Source: Kribbella catacumbae DSM 19601 | Lineage (GTDB): Bacteria > Actinomycetota > Actinomycetes > Propionibacteriales > Kribbellaceae | Length of the DNA stretch: 64,000 nt | Assembly (NCBI RefSeq): GCF_000372465.1 | Contig: NZ_AQUZ01000010.1 | Location: 97,243-161,242 of the forward strand | Reading direction: 5' to 3' | Part shown: positions 63,927-64,000 of the stretch, in pieces | How the letters are laid out: every line of letters starts with the position of its first letter | How positions within the stretch are numbered: position 1 is the stretch's first letter | The notes under the pieces: generated by a model | The model's database searches: none | Told to the model about the DNA's origin: nothing | The model's input: the letters and a program-made list of their open reading frames with translations, nothing else | Position numbers and translations under genes: made by a program

Positions 63927-64000
63927 GGAACCCCGGCCCCGTCGTGGCGCGACAGGTGCATGTGTCAGGGGACGGTGCTGTCTCGCCGGTGCGGAGCGGG

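Overview
The window is about 70% G+C, densely coded, and full of GTG starts and 1-4 nt start/stop overlaps. Gene content and order point to an actinobacterium of the Nocardioidaceae type. A Kribbella-like organism is my best guess from gene order, codon use and the many GTAC-centred words; this is inference, not identification. I see no rRNA, tRNA, CRISPR array or intact insertion sequence.

Region by region: 1-2.3 kb holds the end of a YdjM-like membrane hydrolase and a secreted tripeptidyl-aminopeptidase-like enzyme. 2.3-5.9 kb is the phenylacetyl-CoA epoxidase operon paaABCDE (minus strand), headed by a striking double-palindrome operator. 6-9.1 kb carries a DUF418 remnant with its terminator, a GNAT acetyltransferase, a GlxA/FtrA-type regulator divergent from a cupin gene, and a DsbA-fold protein. 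9.1-14.6 kb has a second secreted peptidase, a Tat-exported beta-helix protein and two gene-free stretches containing repeats. 14.6-18.6 kb holds an XRE/NB-ARC/TPR regulator, a nested palindrome, a small TPR membrane protein and dapB. 18.6-28.5 kb is an accessory-looking block: a GT39-like membrane protein, a five-gene oligopeptide ABC operon and an ABC exporter.

28.5-44.2 kb is the conserved translation/RNA cluster on the minus strand (rimP-nusA-ylxR-infB-rbfA-truB, then ribF-rpsO-pnp-M16 peptidase). It is interrupted between truB and ribF by a sirtuin, a PatB-type aminotransferase and a secreted GDSL esterase. 44.3-49.5 kb carries a lipoprotein/DUF4439 pair, a YhhN enzyme overlapping tail-to-tail with an ECF sigma gene, an SDR lacking the catalytic Tyr, a YchJ protein and a second GlxA-type regulator. 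49.5-57.8 kb has a PhoX-type phosphatase and a branched-chain-amino-acid-type ABC operon with an acyl-CoA synthetase inserted between livG and livH. 58-62.4 kb is hisDCBH followed by a YciI-domain gene where priA/hisF might be expected. The right edge holds a LON-domain protein and a MazEF-like toxin-antitoxin pair.

The least explained signal is intergenic. Three families of short inverted-repeat elements (2, 4 and 3 copies, about 85-108 bp each) lie here. Several sit next to places where otherwise conserved clusters are interrupted, one supplies the stop codon of an aminotransferase, and one overlaps the start of the ABC exporter. A 292-bp element with perfect 19-bp terminal inverted repeats and an over-represented word (CAGTACTG) add to this. 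Starts were chosen by ribosome-binding sites, overlaps or leaderless promoters and often differ from the longest open frame.
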